Below, one piece after another: positions 1 through 12,414 of a stretch of DNA of 64,000 nucleotides. Positions within the stretch are counted from its first letter, which is position 1, and every line of letters begins with the position of its first letter. The stretch is from Mytilus edulis. Taxonomy: Eukaryota > Mollusca > Bivalvia > Mytilida > Mytilidae. Position numbers and translations under genes: made by a program. The notes beneath the pieces were generated by a model. The model worked only from the letters and a program-made list of their open reading frames with translations. It was not told the DNA's origin and did no database searches. The DNA lies in NCBI RefSeq assembly GCF_963676685.1, contig NC_092350.1:42255373-42319372 (forward strand), read 5' to 3'.

Positions 1-969
1 ATGATTTAACGAACGTTACTCTGTGTCTTTATACATGAAGAGCAGGGTTCATTCAAAAAAAGTTCGTCCAATACTAAATTATCAACGAGTGTACAAAATA
101 TTTTGTAAACAGACTTTGTATCCTATGTAGGGATGGCCTTTGGTGGTCCGTAGATTAGGATGATTATGTTAATGATGCCTTCGACCAGCATTGATATATT
201 CTGATTTATATCTGACATGAACCAAAGGTCTGTAAAGGGGAGAATATTTGGCAATAAAATCGCCAAGTTTTTCCATACAGATCATTTATAAATGCGGTGT
301 AAAATACGTGACAATTGAGTTTCAAGTCTTGTAGCATTTTTATTGGAAACACAGGCACACACAAAAATTTAAACACTCTAGGGACTTTTTCTACTAGTAA
401 TGTACAATGTATTTCTGCCCGGACATATTTTACCAGAACAAAATTATCTCTTACCTGCTTACAGAAAAACTTTAGGTTTGAACCTTGAAGTAAGCGTTCA
501 AGGTACATAGAACTATTAGTGCAAGTTAAAATTCTTAAAAATTCCAGGTATGTTAACGTTTAAAATATGCCGCACAGCCCTATATTTTGAAATTTGAAAA
601 AAATTGTAGTGCATATGAATTAACTTCACATTCTACATGATATTTTTTTCTTCAAAACTTGGGACTATTATACTAATAGTCCTAGAAACTTATTAGCAAA
701 AGCATACTGAAACAAAAGCAATACAGACAAAAATGACATCATGCAGATTTTGTATCTATAAAATAAAATATTATACCTACCTGCCTACCCATGACAAAAA
801 ATGTACCGAGCTAAGTTATTTTTTGGGAAAGAAAAATAAAATATTTTACCTACCTACCTACCCTGTTTCAAAACATAGGGTTGGAAAAGGGCAAACAAAC
901 AATATTTTAATTTAGGCCTAAAACATAAACATAAAAACGGTCTTTAGATTTAGAAGTATAGATATATAA
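1..969. other. Non-coding AT-rich DNA
   Basis: No exon-like reading frame with splice sites and no recognisable repeat is visible. The longest open frames (up to 100 codons) have no domain resemblance and look like chance. Confidence 0.5.
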
Positions 970-1955
970 GAATGTGTCCCCAGTACACGCATGCCCCATC
1001 TGCACTATCATTTTCTATGTTCAGTGGACAGTGAAAATGGAGTAAAAACTCTAATTTGGCATTAAAATTAGAAAGATTATACCATAGGGAACAACTATAA
1101 TACTAAAATGACGAGGTCCAATTTATCAGCCGTCATGGGGTAAAAACGACAAATCAAAGAATTCAATTTTATATATATCCAATATAGGACAATGGTATTG
1201 ATTAAAAATTAACAGCACTCTTCCACATAATTAATATTCACCTGTTACCTATATATTACCTTATTGGTAGGTTTCTCATCTGACAGGCGCACCACCAAAC
1301 AGTGTATTTCGGATTTTGCCATGTACACAGGGTTGACACTACTAAATTCAATCATTGTCAAATTGTTCCCTATTGTAGTATTTTAAGCAGTAAGACTTTC
1401 TAAGATGACAATACGAGTACTAAAAATCTGGACTTAAAATAAGGCGTATAGGTACAGTTTTCAATTTGTTAGCGGGCATGACATAAAACAGCGAATCAAA
1501 GAATTCAACTTTATTTATAACTAAATTAATAAATATAGGACAATGCTGTTGATTAAAAAATACTCCATTCCAGGACCTTTTGTTTTCAATTAATATTACC
1601 AATAATTGATAAGTTCCTGGTCGACGGGTTCAAACAGACAGATTTTGAAAGCAGAGAACACTGCATCTTATAATCGGCATGACTTTATCAGATGGCAATC
1701 CCAATACTAAAATAAGGCGTAGGCATAGTTATATACTTTAATTCAGTCACAGACCCGCGATATCACGGGTGTGTTCTAGTGTGTACTAAGTTTCAAATTG
1801 ATTGGACTTCAACTTCATCAAAAGCTACCTTGACCAAAAACTTTAACCTGAATGGGACAGACGAACGGACGGAAGGACGGACGGACGGAAGGACGGACGG
1901 ACGAAGGGACGCACGGACCAGAAAACATAATGCCCATAAATGGGGCATAAAAAGT
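970..1955 (-). repeat. GGGGCAT-family dispersed repeat, minus orientation, split by a Helitron
   Basis: Positions 970-1093 and 1780-1953 together match, in reverse, the family seen at 15862-17092. They share the ends (GGGGCAT motifs and a GGAC/GAAC tetranucleotide tract at about 1860-1915) and the internal text around AAAGTTTTTGGTCAAGG. The copy is interrupted between 1093 and 1780 by a Helitron. The 86-codon frame running through the GGAC tract is repeat-derived and not a gene. Confidence 0.85.
1094..1779 (+). mobile_element. Non-autonomous Helitron, copy 1
   Basis: The 686-bp element begins ACTATAATACTA, where the second copy has TCTATAATACTA, and ends in CTAG. An 18-nt near-perfect palindrome (ACCCGCGATATCACGGGT, 1753-1770) sits five bases before the CTAG. 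It lies exactly between A (1093) and T (1780) of an older repeat, and joining the flanks restores that repeat's text (GGGAACA plus TGTGTAC). There is no target duplication. A TC start, 3' hairpin, CTRR end and A|T insertion are the established Helitron signature. There is no coding capacity, so mobilisation would depend on an autonomous element elsewhere. Internally, an AATCAAAGAATTCAA block occurs twice. The 5' terminal T has changed to A here. Confidence 0.88.
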
Positions 1956-3519
1956 GATTTTTGTTTTTGGAAATTGCTGGCGAGACAATGGTCTAGTTTA
2001 AAAAATCAAAACAGTGATTTAAATACATATTTAAAATAATACACGTCAATAACCTATTTGAAATAATACACATATACAGTTGCAAACTTTCCAGAGGTGC
2101 TATCCAGCACTTTGATTACATAATTCACGATCTTTTTGACCCAACCTTTTGCCTTTAACATCAACACATTTCCGGTCATAAATGTGACATGATGATTAAT
2201 TACTATCAAAACAACACCTACTTCAATACTTTCTAATTTTAATCAAGGCTAATTAGTAGTTGGACAGCTGAAATCTACCTGTTCAGGTGACAGGTGAACT
2301 ATGTTCAGTACCGGACATCGTATAAATTGATCGGTTTATTCACAAATATTTTCTTACATTTCAGCGGTTTGTATCTAATTGATTTAGTCCAAAAGATTAA
2401 AATTATTAGAAATTAGTTTATCAACATGATTTGATGAAAAATTTTAAAAGGTTTTAAATAAAAAAGCGTCAGAACTACGTCGTATGAACTAGAACACGTG
2501 TGCGCATGTGCACAGGTGGGAAATTTAATAATGCACCCCACATTTCTTCAAAAATGCAAAAATTATCATTGATACCTGTATCTAACGTTCAATTCAAGCA
2601 TTTTGTTGAAGAAATAACGTGGAAAGAGCTTCTTCTCTCAGTCGTGCTTTGTAAACGTACACGGATTTTACGTATCCGTTTATGGTCCATGTTTTACCAT
2701 TGTCAAGTCAACATCCGGTTGAAAACGAAAGTAAAGTTTTTGACATTGTCATTTTGCACAATAAAAAGTCTAAGGCAGATATGGAGCTCAGATATGAGCA
2801 TGCTGATGTGCACACTTTGAATGATGCACTGCCAATTTAACAGTTACATCCGAACACCAAATTCATATCATATCAAAGTAAAGTTTAAAATCGGTTTTTT
2901 TTTAATGTAATGTCAATCATTGGAATGGCCATCTGATTACCATAATTGCCTTTTGTGACCAAGTCTTAAGGGATTAAAATCGGGATCAGATATGAAATGT
3001 CCGGCTGGCTCAAATATTTTTTGGAAGCCCTGGTCCACACCTGTTGTGTCCATAGGACACATTTGTCTGTTTTAATTTAAACATGCTTCTAATCATTGAT
3101 GTACCTCTTTCGAATAAAAGACCTAAGATTAATTGGTGTATTATTTTTCTACAATGAGTCCCGAAATGTTACCGTCATTAGGTTGTGATGACATTATTGA
3201 TATATTCTCTAATTTTAGTTAGTTTCAACCAAATGTCACAAAACACGGTTTAGTTTGAGTTGCATCCTTTTTATTGTGAACTTTCCATTTCTTTGTAGCA
3301 ACACTCCAGTAGCGCCTGCATACAGAGTATATATCTCACAATTGATACAATATTCCCGTAATAACATGAACAACACGACGGGTGCCACATGTAGAGCAGG
3401 ATCTGCTTACCCTACCTGAGATCACCCCCAGTTTTTGGTGGTGTTTGTGTTGCTTAGTCTTAAGTTTTCTATGTTGTGTCTTGTGCAATGTTGTTTGTCT
3501 TTTTTCTTTTTTATAAGCA
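1956..3519. other. Non-coding DNA
   Basis: No supported exon or clear repeat is visible. A 106-codon open frame at 2500-2820 has no recognisable domain. The missing first exon of the Pur-alpha gene could in principle lie here or upstream of the window, but I could not identify it. Confidence 0.45.
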
Positions 3520-3524
3520 CATTT

Positions 3525-3880
3525 ACTGGGCGTATTATGGTATATTGTTGTCCGTCGTCAACATGTCGGACATTAACTCAAAAACGCTTACACCAATTTG
3601 CATAAAACTTTGATGAATTGTTTATATCTATTGACGTAAGCTCCCTTTCGTTTTTTGTTAATTTTAGATTTTACATTTCGAAATTATGGGGTTTTATTCA
3701 TTATAAAAGGGGGGATTTTCCAGTTTTCGGACAATAACTCAAAATGATGTCCGCAATTCTCATGAAACTTGAGTGAATTTTTTTCTATCTATTGATGTAA
3801 ACTCCCTTTTGATTTTCATGAATTTCTAATATGACATTGAGAATTAATTGAACTTTATTGTTTATAGTCTGACAACAGTA
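3525..3880 (+). repeat. 'TAACTCAAAAA' dispersed repeat
   Basis: The text alternates GGACAATAACTCAAAA, CATGAAACTT and TCTATTGATGTAA blocks in two degenerate tandem units. It resembles 35800-36240. No coding potential is visible. Confidence 0.6.
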
Positions 3881-4130
3881 TTGCCCAACAGCACAGTGTA
3901 TTGCACAACAACAAGAAATCTTTAATTGAATATAAATTCAATTCATACTAGTCATAAAACCAATTTCAAGTTCTTTGACCACATTTTTTCAGAAACCTAT
4001 AATATGTCAAGTATTTAATTACAGTCCAAATTCAGACCTGTATCAAGCATGAATGTTATGTCCAATTTTGCACCAACTGTTCAGGGTTGGACCTCTGTGG
4101 ACATATCCAGCTGTGCTCAGCAAAGCAGTT
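3880..4130 (+). repeat. Partial, decayed copy of the GGTCGTATA-family repeat
   Basis: It shares the 3' part of the element at 37535-39110: the CAAGAAATCT..AATTG block, then CAGAAACCTAT, TTAATCACA-like, ATCAAGC and TGTTCAGGGTT blocks in the same order. The opening hairpin is absent. Confidence 0.7.
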
Positions 4131-4134
4131 TATT

Positions 4135-4220
4135 AGCCATGGCGATTTCAGTTTGTTTACGATCTATGATCTATGAGTTTGGCTGTCCCTCTGGTATCTT
4201 TTGCTCCTCTTTTATGGTTC
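4135..4220 (+). repeat. Short dispersed repeat (GCCATGGCG...CCTCTTTT)
   Basis: The same roughly 80-bp text (GCCATGGCG, ATGAGTTT, GACTGTCCCT, GGTATCTTT) recurs at 29250-29325 and, in reverse, at 58702-58755. The 65-codon frame over it is repeat-derived. Confidence 0.75.
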
Positions 4221-5134
4221 TAGGGTTATGTCCCTTTATAATGTAGTATGCAACCAGGGGCATCATCTGTCCCATGGATGCATTAATATTCTCCATTTAT
4301 TTATCAATGAAATACGCCAGTTGACTTAAGGTCAATCAGTAATTCAGTTCAAAGGTCATTGTACAATCAGGTTTAACTTTGATGTAATAATATGTAAGCA
4401 TTTGTTTGGGGAAATGCTCAAATTGAAAGTAATCTATATGATGGTTTTATACTCAAAATTAAAGCAGCATAGAAAAACCAGAGTTGTCAAAGCTTACAGT
4501 TTTAAGAAAGTCATGATTTCATTCGATGATATATTCATCTGAATTTTGCTACTTTAATTCATCAAAAATTCCTTAAAAAGATTTGACAATTGTAAATTAC
4601 TTTTTAATGACTTAGACTAATTATGGTCATTCTAGATGTATTTACACTTGTATGCAAATTTGTCTATTATAGTCAAACAAAAAATTTTGTGTCGCAATTT
4701 AAAACATTTGACATCCTATTTAAAAAGATACTGTCACACAGCGCAAGAAGGTTGTTCAGGCACAGATGTAGGGTAATTTGGAAAAAAATCGGCCAAATAT
4801 CCAAAAGTGTTCAAAATGAAAGGTATTACAATAAGTTTACCAGTTTGGTCTGACATAAATGTTATTGGTCATGTTAGTCCAACATGGTATGACTGTCAGA
4901 GCCAACCATGCAAGGGCTGTATAGCCAGTCAAGGTCCTTAAAACTTCCATTTGTTGACTGTCAAGCTGAAATTCAGACAGTTTGGCACAGATTGTTAGAT
5001 TTGTAACAATTTATCAATTTTCAGCAATATAAAAGTAAATTTTCTATTTCATTATAAATTATGATGTTACTAGTATTGTGCACACTTTCTCCAAAATAAC
5101 AACACTTTTCCCTTTGAGAGTCAAGGGAACATAG
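4221..5134. other. Non-coding DNA
   Basis: AT-rich sequence without exon signatures or a repeat that I recognise. Confidence 0.4.
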
Positions 5135-5232
5135 ATGGAATAAGAACTGAATAAAAGTTTTGAATAAGAACTGAATAAAAGTATTGAAGAAGAACTGAAT
5201 AAAAGTATTGAAGAAGAACTGAATCAAAGTAA
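5135..5232. repeat. 24-bp tandem repeat, about four copies
   Basis: The unit is approximately ATTGAAGAAGAACTGAATAA plus AAGT. The copies decay at both edges. The minus-strand open frame across it (a FIQFFFNT-type repeat) is an artefact of the array. Confidence 0.8.
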
Positions 5233-6677
5233 ATGACTTTATGGATCAGTAACCCTGCCATTAGATTAAGCAAACAAATGTACATGTAAATAATATTGAA
5301 ATTGTCATTTTTACTAAATTTTTGTTATTTTGTTTGATTTGCCTTGTGGTGTTGCTTACAAAATGCATAAATGATTTTGTATTATAGAATGACTCAAACC
5401 GTGACCTACATTCTGTACATCATAAACCAGAATAATTTAGTCTTCATCTTCTTTATGATTAACTTATACAGCAACAGGTCCAACCCTTATTTTTTTGGGA
5501 AAAAATTGTATTGATTTAATAGGCCTGTTACAGTAACAGAATTCATACAGTCAGGCAAAACAGTAATATTTCAATCCTGGACTATTTGGCCTGTGGCCAA
5601 GTGTGATGAGTGGAATATTTCAGTTAGAAGTCATTAATTAAAAACATTTAAATTAAAGAATTTATCCAGCCAAGTTACATGTATGAGTACACTTTATTAT
5701 ACATGTATTTCGATTTGTGATGATCAATTTTTAAAGAAATTAAGGTGCATTGGTTGGCTAATTCATCATGGTCATGTACAATTCTTAGAAAAACTACTTT
5801 AAATGTATCGTCACTTCAAACATATAGTGAAATTAACTTTTTCATAGAGATAACAAGAAGAATGTTAGGGTCAATCAATACCTTACATTTTCTTTATGAA
5901 GACACCATGACCACCCTTGTATTGATTTTTTACCTCATATTTAATACATCTTTCTAATGTTTTATTATGTAATTTATATTGTAAGCCATTAAACTTATGA
6001 AAATCAATAAATATTACACAGATTAATTCTGCTAAACATTAAACACTTATTATATTTTATTATTATTATTATATATTCCATCCGAAAGGAACCGCCTTGC
6101 TACACGCGCCGATCTACAGGCCACCAGCATATACATGGACCAAGGAATATTCCATACTTGTGACGAAATAACAACTGAACCAAGATGACTTACGTACAAA
6201 ATAACATGAACACTATATCACTTTTTATTGAAAATACTACATGTACTATGAAGGCGAAATCTTTATTGTAACCTTCCATGGGGTGGCCAGGCCAAAAAAT
6301 ATCTAGTACTTGAAATTCAAAAATATTAATTTATTGGATAAACTGATAAACTATTTTACAATTTTATACCCCTGCCACGCTGGAGGGTGCATTAAGTGTT
6401 ACCCTTGTCAGTTTATGTACGTACACCCCAAAAACTGGGAGGCAGGAGTCACAGGAAATAGGAATCCTAGAACTGTTACAGAGTGTAGTAGATACAATAA
6501 CCAGTGAGGCAAACTGATGCCCCAGCACAGTGCACTCCTCTGAAGTAACTGTATAATGTATATTTAATTACTGAAAAAATATGTTTTAATGCAATTTTGA
6601 TTGTCAGATGGGAAAATATTTCATTATTGGACAACAAAATTTATTTTCTGTCTTATTGAATCACTTGTTTATTTCAG
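5233..6677. other. Non-coding DNA upstream of the first recognised Pur-alpha exon
   Basis: It contains a short ATT trinucleotide run near 6057-6075. Introns or 5' sequence of the Pur-alpha gene probably lie here. I could not find an N-terminal exon with a phase-1 donor that would fit the acceptor at 6676-6677. Confidence 0.4.
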
Positions 6678-9600
6678 GCTCTGGTGAGCAGGAGTTGGCA
6701 ACAAAAACTTTGCAGATTCAGTCAAAGAGATTCTATTTAGATGTCAAACAAAACAGACGTGGAAGATTTATCAAAATAGCAGAAGTTTGTATTTGTTATA
6801 GTTTCATCATGTCTTGACCGCTAGATTTATAAGTTTTTTAACCATGAAACATTTGCAATTGATTTAAGCTGGGAAAATGTAAACTTTTGTTCAAATAATT
6901 AACTTTTATTCAAATAATTGCCTCTTTTCTGTAATAAAATACAAAGCAGCACTGCCTATAGTCCACTAGTCTATATACTTTCTTTCTTTGCAAGAATTTT
7001 GTTGTAACTTTTTTTTTATATATATTTATGCATATATTGATTGGCAAAATGAATTTGCTCCTGGAATCTCAAATTAAACAATTTTTGTTGACATCCAATT
7101 GATTAATTTCCTATAACTTACAACTAGTCAATCAACATTTGTTACATTATTTTCATTAAAAACAGATGTACAATATGTGCATGTGTCAATGAGAGAACAC
7201 CTGAACAAAACCCACTTTAAATCTAAAGGTCAATATACAACATAAGACTTACATTTTGTATGTAGACCTATAGACTAGTATATATGTAAACGAGACATCA
7301 GTTTACCAATGTAAGGACTTTGACATTAGACTAATGTAACCCAATAGTACATGTATATGTCAATGAGAAATTAGTTTACCAATACAATAGTCAATACAAA
7401 AACCTAGAGGTCAAGACTTCATACCAACACAAGACCTGTTGGAAATCGTCAATACAAAAACCTAGAGGTCAAGACTTCATACCAACACAAGACCTGTTAT
7501 AATCGTCAATACAAAAACCTAGAGGTCAAGACTTCATACCAGCACAAGACCTGTTGGAAATCGTCAATACAAAAACCTAGAGGTCAAGACTTCATACCAG
7601 CACAAGACCTGTTGGAAATCATCAATACACTGGACTAAATTTTTGTATTGGATTTGCATTGCAATCATGTCATACACTCTGACAATATATAATTCTGATC
7701 TGTAATATCTGGTAAAATCCAGGTTTTAGTGTAAAAATAATTCTGTAAGGTTCCTCCCAAACAGGGGATAAAAAAAAACTGTGAAAAATTGACACCTGGG
7801 AATCGATACATGAAATGACTGTGCATAATCAATCAAAATACACACTGGCGTCAATATCACATGTACCTATGTTGTTGTAAATTAGTCAGAACATAATATC
7901 ACAACGAAAAATTATGATATTCAGTATGTAAACATTGAAAATATCAATGATATAAACATGAATAATCTAAAGATGAGAACAATAGAAATGATTTGTTTCA
8001 GGTGGGCGCAGGAGGAAAGAAAAGTCGCCTCCTGTTGGCAATGTCTACCGCCGCAGAATTCAGGGATTATCTTACAGATTTTAGTGAACATTACGCATCA
8101 CTTGGTAACTTGTTAACTTTTTTCCTTCCCTCTTTGAATGTTGTTTTTTTTTACACTGGAGTGTACACTTCAACAAATTATTTAAATTGTTTTTACATTA
8201 CTAACAAAGAGTTAATCCCCTTAATTTTTTGTATTTTATTCATCCCATTTTTATGAAAATGAAAGTATTATCTGAAAAAAATCTTTGCATTTTATTACAA
8301 ATGTTGAAAAACAAAATAACTCATTTCAATTTAAGTTTTGGTTCTGGCATTACAGATAAGATTTTTTTGCAAGTGATCTTTGATAACAAAATGTAATTAT
8401 ATTTGGCCTAGAAATTATCAGGTAATGATGATGAAATTTTTTTTGTAATTCATCATTTAATACAAATACATATTATTACAGCTCTTGTATATATATATCA
8501 TAGTCTTCTTTACGCCCGGTTGTTTGGGAACACTGAAATTACTACATTGTAGGTCCTCCTAACCCAGATAATTTACCTGAAGACGGTAAACTGAAAAGTG
8601 AAACCATGATTAAAGACAATAGACGTTACTACCTTGACCTCAAGGAAAATCAGCGAGGGAGATTCTTGAGGGTAAGTGGCTAGGCTACCAGCATAGGGGT
8701 AATAGTACTTGAAATTTTCATAAAAAATAATAATTTACAGGTCCGTGTCACATACAAGCCAGTGAAATTCATTTTTACCATTTTAAGATTGCTGAATAGC
8801 AGGTTTTTAACATGTTAGGAAATTTCACTTTATTTCAGATTTTACAGTAATTCAGAATTGAGACTTTCCTCTCCGGTGTTTGCAAAAACTAATCCACAAA
8901 TATTCACTTTTCAGCAGATATAATAAAAGGATGGATTTTATATTGACAAATTTTAGTAGCCCTTACCATGCAAGGAATGTATTAATGTATCTTTCTGAAA
9001 TCAAGAATTGCCATTCTTTCAGAGGTCAGCAGTTTGACATTGATTCAAAATTTAGACATGTTCCCTCAATGTGATGCAATTTATTGTTATGTTTTCTTAG
9101 AATTTATGTTGCAGTTTGAAATTTATACTGTCGAAAAATGGCAATTTCTAAGGGTAATTTTCTCTCACTAAATGACTGACACAGTAAAGATGTAAGGATG
9201 TTACAGTTCAGGTGCAGGGAGTGAAAATTAATATACCCCTGCTTTATTAAGCGAATCCCATTGGTATATAGTGATGTGGGTGTTTGTCCTTGCATCCCCT
9301 TTTGTACCATCTACTGCTCCTGAACACCTTGAAATAATACATATAACTTTCACAGTATCAACATACAAGATGTACTAAAGCACCTTCCTTTTCGTTTTTC
9401 ATCCAAATGATTGTTATGAGCTAACTGTGACAGGATATTGATGAACTTTCTCATATCAGCATATTGCAGTACACATTTGAATCAGCTTTTCCCTAACCCC
9501 TTTCAATAATTAATGAAAATCTCTCTGGGAAGGTTATATTTTGACAATTTGCATTAAATGGTACGTCATTATCATGTATATTCATTTGTAAGTTAGATCA

Positions 9601-12414
9601 AAGAAGCAGTACAATGTAAGTATAAATCTACATGTTTTATCATCTGATTTTTCATGCAAATAATTTTTGCAAATGAAATGTTAATTTGTTATTATGAGAT
9701 TTGTTTGCCATGAATAGGTAGCACAGACTCGTCCGCGAGGTGGACCTCGCTCACAAATAGCCATTCCTGCACAAGGAATGATTGAGTTTCGAGATGCTTT
9801 AACAGATTTGTTAGATGAGTTTGGTACGGACGACCACGGTGAGTCAGATGGTACATATTGTTTTATTTGTTGTTTTATACGCTTTTATTCCTGCTCATCA
9901 GTTAGCATTTGTATTTTATATCTTTATTGTAAGGGTGGGCCAAAAAATACATATCTTGTTGTGGATTCATTTATTTTCATGGGAAACAATGCTTTTTTTT
10001 TTTATTGGGGAAACATATTTGTGGATATTAAATTTTGAATATGGCTAATCTGCATTATACTGTATAGGAAATTTGTATTTTGTTGAACATTTTAATTTGC
10101 TGTTTACCTATATTTACAAAAATTAGTACCTTACAAATAATAATGAATCCACTGTATTCATCAGTAATTATTGATAAAAAAAAATATATTTTGTAAAAAC
10201 TGGTTATTAAATGTGAATGCAAATGGTACTAGACACTGCTTCTTGCTCAAAATTTTGCTTGAAATGATGATTTTCCACATTTTCTTCTCTTGCTGTATTC
10301 TTTGATTCTATCTATTATTACGGAATTTACCTAAATGCCAAAAAGAAGTCATTGGTATACGATTAAATGAGGGCTATTCCAGAAAAAAATGTATGGGGGG
10401 GGGTTGGGGTTGGAAGGCACATTATATTAATAATACATGGGGGATGGGTATCAGAGCAACTTTTCACACTTTAATGCACTAAAGTCTCAATTACAATTGT
10501 CTGGGTGGCGGGTGCTGCAAAAAGTGCCTTCCAACCCCCCCATACATTTTTTTCTGGAATAGCCCTGCTTAAAAAGTGTCCATTCAATTTGAGAATTTTC
10601 ATTAAAAGGTCCAGGGTACATGTATAATTATAAGATAGGAGTAAACTTTGTATGGTTATTGCTTTAATGTACATTAGTTTGCTATCCAATATATATATAG
10701 CTTCAAAGCGAAAGTTTGTTTGTAAATTTTGGTAGAGCTCCCGGTAAATATTTGCTGATGCTATGATAATGTTGTACATGAAATAGGTACAGACATATCA
10801 CTTGAGATCTTTTGACTTAGCCTTATTAAGTTTCACAATTCTTTAGTTCTCAATACTGAAACCTAACTCTATGAAACAACATTAATGAATACATATGTCA
10901 GTTTTATTCTTGTATTGATATTGACATAGTCATTTGACTCTAAAATATACTGGTATAAAACTTTGAATATCAAGTAATATCAAGTTTTTTCTCCAAAACA
11001 TTTGTATACTGTGAATCTAAAATTTTTGCTAATCGGCTAAAAAGGGCCAAAATGTCCCCCACACAAGTTATTCGTACAAATAAACCCTATTTAAGTAAAG
11101 GTGCGATTGTTCGATGCAGAAATTAAACCCCCCAGGTTAAAAGTTTTTCATTGAATTTTACACAAATTAACAACCTGTTAAAATTCCCATGAACGTTTAC
11201 AGTTATCTTATTAATTAAAAAAACTAGATTTCCAGTTTTGCTAAAAGACTCCTATATTCTCTGATACTTATATGGAGGTACATGTCATTAGAAGTTAACA
11301 TATTTCAGCTTCAATTCTCTCATATGCTTAAATGTCCCTCTTAGATTTCATCATATTTTCATAATTTGTTTGAAAAATTGTACTAGACTACCTCATTTAC
11401 AACATGTTACCGCAAATTTGTCTGGAGCTCTGCCTACATGGAACATCCTATTATATTGGTATTGTTTTTTCTATCTAAATGCATAACTGTAGAATAAGGA
11501 AAGGAACTAAGTCTTCATTTAATTTCTAGTGTCAGAATATGTACATAGTACTTGTATAAGACAAAGTTACACTTTAGCTTGACATGAAGTTACACTTTAA
11601 ATATATCAATTTGACAGATCTTATCACTTGAAAATATTGTCTTTGTAGAAGGACAGAGTGAATTACCAGAAAGCAAGTACCTGAGGGTTGAAAACAAAGT
11701 CTTCTATTTTGATGTCGGCTCTAACAGACGTGGGGTTTACCTGAGAGTATCAGAGGTATGTTTTATAACTTTGTATGGCCTTGATCAAACTTTTGTAATG
11801 AAACTTTGCAAAGAATATAGAAACACAGCTATCTATCTGTAATAAACATCCTTGAAGGCAGGCATCACAGACCACCAACATTCTTGCATGATTACATTCA
11901 GTATTAACCACTTGTATATGGTCCTTGACAAGGTTGTCATTAATGGCTGTCTGATTGCCCATCGTTCAAGTAAAAGCTGAAGTGTGCTTTCTGATAAGCA
12001 GGTAAACACTTAAAACACTCAAAATTATCATCACAATTAGCGCTAACAATATCGGCTACGGTAATTTTCATTTTAGTATTTTTCTGGTTTCTGCCAATCA
12101 GAGTTTAGTTTTGGTACACATTCTTTAATTGCAGGTAAATCATTAATTCCATTATCTCTTGAACAGACTAATATGGAACTTTACTTTATATTTGTTTGAT
12201 CTATATCTTATGAAGATTTATAAGTTGAATGTTTTAATGATAATGATTAAAAAATTATATTCTTTTTCAGGTACGATCTAATTATCGCACTGCCGTCACC
12301 ATTCCAGAGAGGTCTTGGGGCAGGTTTCGTGACATGTTGTCAGAATTCGTTGAAGGTTCCACTCAGACAGGAACTGTAGCTGAGGCTCCAAAAGACGTGA
12401 AAGAGACGAAATAA
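6678..12414 (+). CDS. PURA: Pur-alpha (purine-rich element binding protein A), six exons, N-terminal exon missing
   Basis: Pur-alpha is a single-stranded DNA and RNA binding protein that recognises purine-rich GGN repeats and acts in transcription, replication and mRNA transport. Exons are 6678-6784, 8002-8104, 8553-8671, 9718-9838, 11649-11755 and 12271-12414. Every junction has AG/GT borders and all phases agree (2/0, 0/1, 2/0, 0/1, 2/0, 0), giving about 232 residues and a TAA stop. The three PUR repeats are clear: [15 protein letters not shown] with [34 protein letters not shown] with [15 protein letters not shown]; and [20 protein letters not shown] with TVTIP-like and WGRFRDML. These match vertebrate Pur-alpha closely. 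The tail is short ([17 protein letters not shown]) and lacks the vertebrate glutamine-rich end. The first exon, with the usual glycine-rich start, was not found; the split first codon ends in GC. Paralogues PURB and PURG are vertebrate-specific, so PURA is the natural label. Confidence 0.96.
7385..7640. repeat. 58-bp tandem repeat in a Pur-alpha intron, about four copies
   Basis: The unit begins TCAATACAAAAACCTAGAGG and includes CAAGACTTCATACCA and CAAGACCTGTTGGAAA. Copies differ by single bases and one lacks GGAA. More diverged related text extends upstream to about 7200, as TCAATATACAACATAAGACT and similar. Confidence 0.9.
10370..10565. mobile_element. 196-bp foldback (MITE-like) element in a Pur-alpha intron
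   Basis: It starts AGGGCTATTCCAGAAAAAAA and ends with the reverse complement. The arms extend about 45 bp through the ATGTATGGGGGGG and GGTTGGAAGGCAC segments. I cannot define a target-site duplication, so the superfamily is open. The 102-codon minus-strand frame overlapping it is a shadow. Confidence 0.85.

Noticed and set aside
1094..1779. LTR or cut-and-paste DNA transposon origin for the repeat pair at 1094 and 27501
   Set aside because: No TG..CA ends, no inverted termini and no target duplication; the empty-site evidence and 3' hairpin plus CTAG fit a Helitron.
1779..2039. 86-codon frame with TDERTEGRTDGRTDGRRDAR
   Set aside because: It is a translation of the GGAC tetranucleotide tract within the GGGGCAT-family repeat; the same tract gives SVRSSVRPSV at 15784-16020.
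2500..2820. 106-codon plus-strand open frame
   Set aside because: No domain, no splice context and no repeat match. The length is not unusual for chance in this much sequence.
7385..7640. Possible CRISPR-like array (58-bp repeats)
   Set aside because: The repeats are directly contiguous with no unique spacers, in a eukaryotic intron.
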